NCBI GenBank assembly: GCA_017622635.1
Contig: JAGAQS010000308.1
Coordinates: forward strand, 1 to 26,095
DNA: 26,095 nt
Reading direction: 5' to 3'
DNA from: Ruminococcus sp.
GTDB taxonomy: Bacteria > Bacillota > Clostridia > Oscillospirales > Ruminococcaceae
Part shown: positions 22,957-26,095 of the stretch, piece after piece
Layout of the letters: each line of letters starts with the position of its first letter
Position numbering within the stretch: position 1 is the first letter of the stretch
Translations under genes and position numbers: made by a program
Notes under the pieces: generated by a model
Seen by the model: the letters and a program-made list of their open reading frames with translations, nothing else
Database searches by the model: none
Told to the model about the DNA's origin: nothing

Positions 22957-24423
22957 ATGCGTTGTCCGAAATGCGGAAAAATAACGGGAATACTTTCCGG
23001 TGATTCGGAAAATAAATATAAATGCCCGTTTTGCAGTGAAAGATTTTATGACAGCGGTGAAAAAGAAAGCATGGCTGAACTTCTGAAACAGTTTGCGGAC
23101 GATTACGGAAAAGACATTCTTCTTAATACTGCACGAATAAATGCCATGCTTATGGATTATGTACCTGACAGACGGAAAGACCGCAAGCTTATTATTAACG
23201 TTATGCGTGAGAACGCCGTAAATGAACTTATTGGACTTTATGATAAAAATGAAGATGAAATATTGTCAGGAATTAAAAAAATTTCCAACCGTATTGCAGA
23301 GGATATATGTATTACTGAAAGTGCGTCTGAATATGCTTTAATATCGGTTGCGTATGCACTCGGGTTAAATATTTCGGAGCAACCGTCACTTTCAGTTACA
23401 GATACGGCAAAACCCCCTCAGAAAACGATATTTACAAAGATGATGAGACTTTCAGGGAATGAAATTGATGAAAAATGTAATGCGGTAGGGTTCAGGGCAT
23501 ATTCGGCTGATAAGAACCTTACTGAAATTACACTGCCGTCAACAGTCACGGCGATATACCCGAAAGCCTTTATAAACTGTATCAATTTGAAAAAAATATC
23601 GTTTACGTCTGCATTGAAAAGTATAGGAACGTGTGCATTTGAGGGGTGCAGTTCTCTTGAAAGTATAGTTGTTCCCGAAAACAGTGTATACACCGTGAAA
23701 GACGGTATACTTCTTGACAAAATGACAAAATCGGCGGTTCGTGCCGAAAACAGACGTGACAGGCTTAAATATACAATTCCCGAAAATACAGAAAGACTTT
23801 GCAGAAAAGCTTTTGACTATAATCACGTTGAAACCGTAACGCTTCCGAGAAGTCTTAAAATAATTGAACACGACGCTTTTTATATGTCACTGAATCTGAA
23901 AAACATTCAGACCGACACGGGAAACAGGAATTTCAGTTCATATGAAGGTGTTCTGCATAACAGACGTGGGAACTTACTGTTAAAATATCCGCCTGCGGTT
24001 CAGGACGCAGGGTATTATTTTGAAGATTATGTTGAAGAAACGGGATACGCTTCTTTCAGCTGTGCGGTCAATCTCAAAACCGTTACTTTTACGGGTAATT
24101 TACGGAGGATAGGCGACAAGACTTTTGAATACTGTACAGGACTTGAAAGATTCATGTTTCCTATGAATCTTGTCAGTATAGGAAACTATGCGTTTTATCG
24201 CTGTGAGTCACTTGAAAATGTCATAATATCAAGAAACGTTGTTGAAATAGGTACACTTGCCTTTGCAGGCTGTGTGAATCTTAAAAATGTAGTCATAGGT
24301 GAAAATGTAAAGCATATCGGCGACGGTACATTCAACGGCTGTCCTAAACTTGAAATTACAATAAAAAACAACAGTTATGCGGAAATGTATTGTAAATCAA
24401 GAAATATAAAATATAAAACATAA
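22957..24423 (+). CDS. Zinc-ribbon, helical-domain and BspA-type leucine-rich-repeat protein
   Basis: This is a 488-residue protein with no signal peptide. Residues 3-26 form a Cys4 zinc ribbon (Cys3, Cys6, Cys23, Cys26). Residues about 40-150 are helical and resemble, from memory, an N-terminal domain seen in bacterial signalling proteins with a pattern like LN...LxDxxPxxRxxxxLI and ending in YALGL; this is tentative. From about residue 175 to the end are BspA/LRR_5-type repeats (AFxxCxxLxxI, IGxxAFxGC). LRR_5 proteins are usually exported, so a cytosolic one within a ter operon is unusual; it may be a recognition or scaffold module. RBS AGGAGGTGA. Confidence 0.8.
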   Translation: MRCPKCGKITGILSGDSENKYKCPFCSERFYDSGEKESMAELLKQFADDYGKDILLNTARINAMLMDYVPDRRKDRKLIINVMRENAVNELIGLYDKNEDEILSGIKKISNRIAEDICITESASEYALISVAYALGLNISEQPSLSVTDTAKPPQKTIFTKMMRLSGNEIDEKCNAVGFRAYSADKNLTEITLPSTVTAIYPKAFINCINLKKISFTSALKSIGTCAFEGCSSLESIVVPENSVYTVKDGILLDKMTKSAVRAENRRDRLKYTIPENTERLCRKAFDYNHVETVTLPRSLKIIEHDAFYMSLNLKNIQTDTGNRNFSSYEGVLHNRRGNLLLKYPPAVQDAGYYFEDYVEETGYASFSCAVNLKTVTFTGNLRRIGDKTFEYCTGLERFMFPMNLVSIGNYAFYRCESLENVIISRNVVEIGTLAFAGCVNLKNVVIGENVKHIGDGTFNGCPKLEITIKNNSYAEMYCKSRNIKYKT

Positions 24424-24435
24424 TGGGAGAGTATC

Positions 24436-24801
24436 ATGAAAAATAATGTAAAAGAGGCAAATGTAGTAATGGCACGTTGTGCGTCAACTTCCAAATCGTT
24501 CGGAATACGCATGGAAAGAAGAACCGACGACGTGTGGTACTGTACATGGGCATTTCCACTCAGTGAAAAAAGTGCTTCAAATGAGGGTTATACAAATACA
24601 GTCATTTCGGGACGAATGGAATTTGACGACGAATATCCAGGTTGTCCCCATTGCAATTCAACGGGCTGGGTGAAATGCTGGTCATGCGGAAAATTAACTT
24701 GCTGGTCATCAAAAGACAAATCTTTCAGTTGTAAATGGTGCGGAGTGTCAGGGGAAGTTGAGTCTGCCGATGAGTTTGAACTTAATGCGGGAGGCTATTG
24801 A
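24436..24801 (+). CDS. Stand-alone TerY-C metal-binding domain protein
   Basis: This is a 121-residue protein with the features of the TerY-C metal-binding domain, normally fused to the C-terminus of vWA TerY proteins: YCTWAFPLSE (Cys36), NEGY, then YPGCPHC (Cys70, Cys73), CWSCGKLTC (Cys81, Cys84, Cys89) and CKWCG (Cys99, Cys102). The cysteine pairs should hold two metal sites. Here it is a separate gene, three genes after terY. RBS GGGAG, 12 bases after the LRR gene. Confidence 0.82.
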   Translation: MKNNVKEANVVMARCASTSKSFGIRMERRTDDVWYCTWAFPLSEKSASNEGYTNTVISGRMEFDDEYPGCPHCNSTGWVKCWSCGKLTCWSSKDKSFSCKWCGVSGEVESADEFELNAGGY

Positions 24802-24842
24802 TAATTACTTAAAAATATTCGGACAGTGAGAGTGATGATATA

Positions 24843-25907
24843 ATGAAGAATGACAGGTATTATTATATAATAATGAACAGTCTGGAAAGAGTAGTTTATA
24901 AAACCATTTATAACGGACTGTCCGCTTATTCCCTTAATATAGTCATATCACTTGACGTAACGCCTGAAACGGTTCAGGAAACTTATCTGAAAGTTCTTTA
25001 TGATAATCCGCATTTTTATTATATAAATCAGACCGTTATAAAAATGGCAGGACATACGGGTTATTATATTCTTATGCCTGAATATATTTACAATATCAGT
25101 GAAATCAACGTTATAAACAGTGATATACAGAAGATTATAAATAAGGTCAGGGAAAAGGCACAGCCTTTTATTAATGACAGATTCAGACTTGAAAAGTACC
25201 TGCATGACAGTATAGCTAAAAGTGTGGCATATGATTATGATTCACTTAAAAGAAACGACTGTTTCAATGCACATTCAATAGTAGGTGTTTTTCTTGATAA
25301 TAAGGCGGTATGTGAGGGAATAGCAAAGGCTTTCAAACTTTTATGTAATCAGTTTGAAATGAAATGTATAGTTGTACTCGGCAAGGCAAACCATGAGGGT
25401 GATTTTTCAAAAAATGACTATCACGCATGGAATCTTGTTAAAATAGGAAATGAATCATATCACGTTGATGTTACATGGGACAATATGTATCATGAAGATA
25501 TACAGTATATAAGTTATGATTATTTCAATCTCACAACAAGGGAAATAATGCTTGACCATCAGGTTTTAAACGGCGTACCTCTCCCCGAATGTACCGATTC
25601 ACGTCTTAACTATTTTTACAGTACAAAAAGTTTTGTTTCAACATATCAGGAACTTTTTGAATTTATAGTAAACCATTTCAGTGAAAACAAAATAATATTC
25701 CGTGCGGTGACGGACAGGGGAGAATTTAAAAGTCCCGAAGAACTCAGGGAAAAAACGCTGTCCGCACTTCTTCACACTTCACATATGAATAAAAGTACAA
25801 GACCGTTTTCAGTTATATTCAATGACAAACACAATACTGTAAATATTGTTTTCAGAAACGAACCGCCAAAAAAAATTGACCTTACAAAACACAATAAACC
25901 GCACTGA
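24843..25907 (+). CDS. Transglutaminase-like cysteine protease-fold protein
   Basis: This is a 354-residue protein. A transglutaminase-like core at about 115-215 has the catalytic triad in order: Cys157 (AVCEGIAKAFKLL), His194 (DYHAWNLVKI) and Asp209 (HVDVTWD). Such domains act as proteases, amidases or protein cross-linkers. The N-terminal 110 residues and C-terminal 130 residues are not recognised. No signal peptide or membrane segment is seen, unlike the many exported transglutaminase-like proteins of Clostridia. It is last in the ter operon, 41 bases after the TerY-C gene, with a weak ribosome binding site. It may be an effector activated by the signalling proteins; this is inference. Confidence 0.8.
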   Translation: MKNDRYYYIIMNSLERVVYKTIYNGLSAYSLNIVISLDVTPETVQETYLKVLYDNPHFYYINQTVIKMAGHTGYYILMPEYIYNISEINVINSDIQKIINKVREKAQPFINDRFRLEKYLHDSIAKSVAYDYDSLKRNDCFNAHSIVGVFLDNKAVCEGIAKAFKLLCNQFEMKCIVVLGKANHEGDFSKNDYHAWNLVKIGNESYHVDVTWDNMYHEDIQYISYDYFNLTTREIMLDHQVLNGVPLPECTDSRLNYFYSTKSFVSTYQELFEFIVNHFSENKIIFRAVTDRGEFKSPEELREKTLSALLHTSHMNKSTRPFSVIFNDKHNTVNIVFRNEPPKKIDLTKHNKPH

Positions 25908-25927
25908 TTTTTTTCGGTGCGGTTTTT
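25896..25927 (+). terminator. Terminator of the ter operon
   Basis: A perfect 9-bp stem AAACCGCAC/GTGCGGTTT (25896-25904 with 25917-25925) begins inside the last codons of the transglutaminase-like gene and runs into five T. It closes the operon and separates it from the convergent feoB. Confidence 0.85.
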
Positions 25928-25935
25928 GTCTGATT

Positions 25936-26095
25936 TTAAAATATTATGCTTACGGCGTTTACAGCCATACAAAGAATAATTCCCGTGATTGTAGGCAATA
26001 TAAAACTAAGTGCAGTCCATTTTATACTGCCGGTTTCTTTTTTTATTGTCATGCAGGTTGTGGCACATGGAAAGTGAAAAAGAGTAAAAATCATC
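25936..26095 (-). CDS. feoB: C-terminal end of a FeoB-type ferrous iron transporter (partial)
   Basis: Reading leftward from the window edge, 53 codons give a peptide with LFHFPCATTC, then TIKKETGSIKWTALSFILP and a hydrophobic end (TGIILCMAVNAVSIIF), then a stop. The PCATT...KETGS.KWT block is typical of the C-terminal transmembrane region of FeoB, the GTP-dependent Fe2+ importer. The N-terminal GTPase domain would lie to the right, outside the window. A different member of the nucleoside-recognition/GATE permease group is the main alternative. Confidence 0.72.
   Translation of the reverse strand, partial: MIFTLFHFPCATTCMTIKKETGSIKWTALSFILPTITGIILCMAVNAVSIIF

Overview
The window comes from a low-GC Clostridia genome, most likely a Ruminococcus-like member of the Oscillospiraceae. 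That assignment is inferred from Firmicutes origin-region gene order, strong sigma-A type promoters, a Noc/ParB pair, a DUF3789-type micropeptide, a flavodiiron protein and FeoB. No rRNA, tRNA, CRISPR array, transposase or phage gene was seen.

Region 1 (1-11927) is the right-hand side of the chromosome origin. A gene-free AT-rich stretch (1-422) carries DnaA-box-like 9-mers, a leftward promoter (dnaA is expected just outside the window) and a perfect TTGACA-17-TATAAT promoter for rpmH. Then follow rpmH-rnpA-yidD-yidC-jag (ribosome, RNase P, membrane insertion), mnmE-mnmG-rsmG (tRNA wobble and 16S rRNA modification), noc, parA-parB (segregation and nucleoid occlusion) and serS. Four 16-bp parS palindromes lie in intergenic DNA: one between mnmE and mnmG, two between noc and parA (one forms an arm of the noc terminator), and one far downstream at 14549.

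Region 2 (11928-14400) is a small accessory and redox stretch. It holds a leftward 36-aa DUF3789-like peptide and a self-contained cassette for a 78-aa two-helix membrane protein, with its own promoter and terminator and flanked by two near-identical palindromes. A leftward operon follows: flavodiiron protein (fprA), a ferredoxin-thioredoxin-reductase catalytic-subunit-like protein and thioredoxin. Together these look like an O2/NO and disulfide stress module of a strict anaerobe.

Region 3 (14400-25930) is the most interesting part. One rightward operon of nine genes starts at a perfect consensus promoter (14746-14774) and ends at a strong terminator overlapping the last stop codon. Order: PMCA-type Ca2+ P-type ATPase, two TerD paralogues with Ca2+-binding motifs, Ser/Thr-kinase-like protein with zinc ribbon, vWA protein (TerY type), PP2C-like phosphatase with coiled coil, zinc ribbon and 34-residue repeats, a zinc-ribbon/helical/BspA-type LRR protein, a stand-alone TerY-C metal-binding domain, and a transglutaminase-like protein. 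None of the last eight has an obvious signal peptide. The vWA-PP2C-kinase set matches the TerY-P triad known from Ter (tellurite/chemical stress) systems. The Ca2+ pump, cytosolic LRR, split TerY-C and transglutaminase-like members suggest an expanded Ca2+/metal-sensing phospho-signalling stress or defence system; that role is inference.

Region 4 (25931-26095) holds the C-terminal end of a leftward FeoB-type ferrous iron transporter, cut by the window edge.
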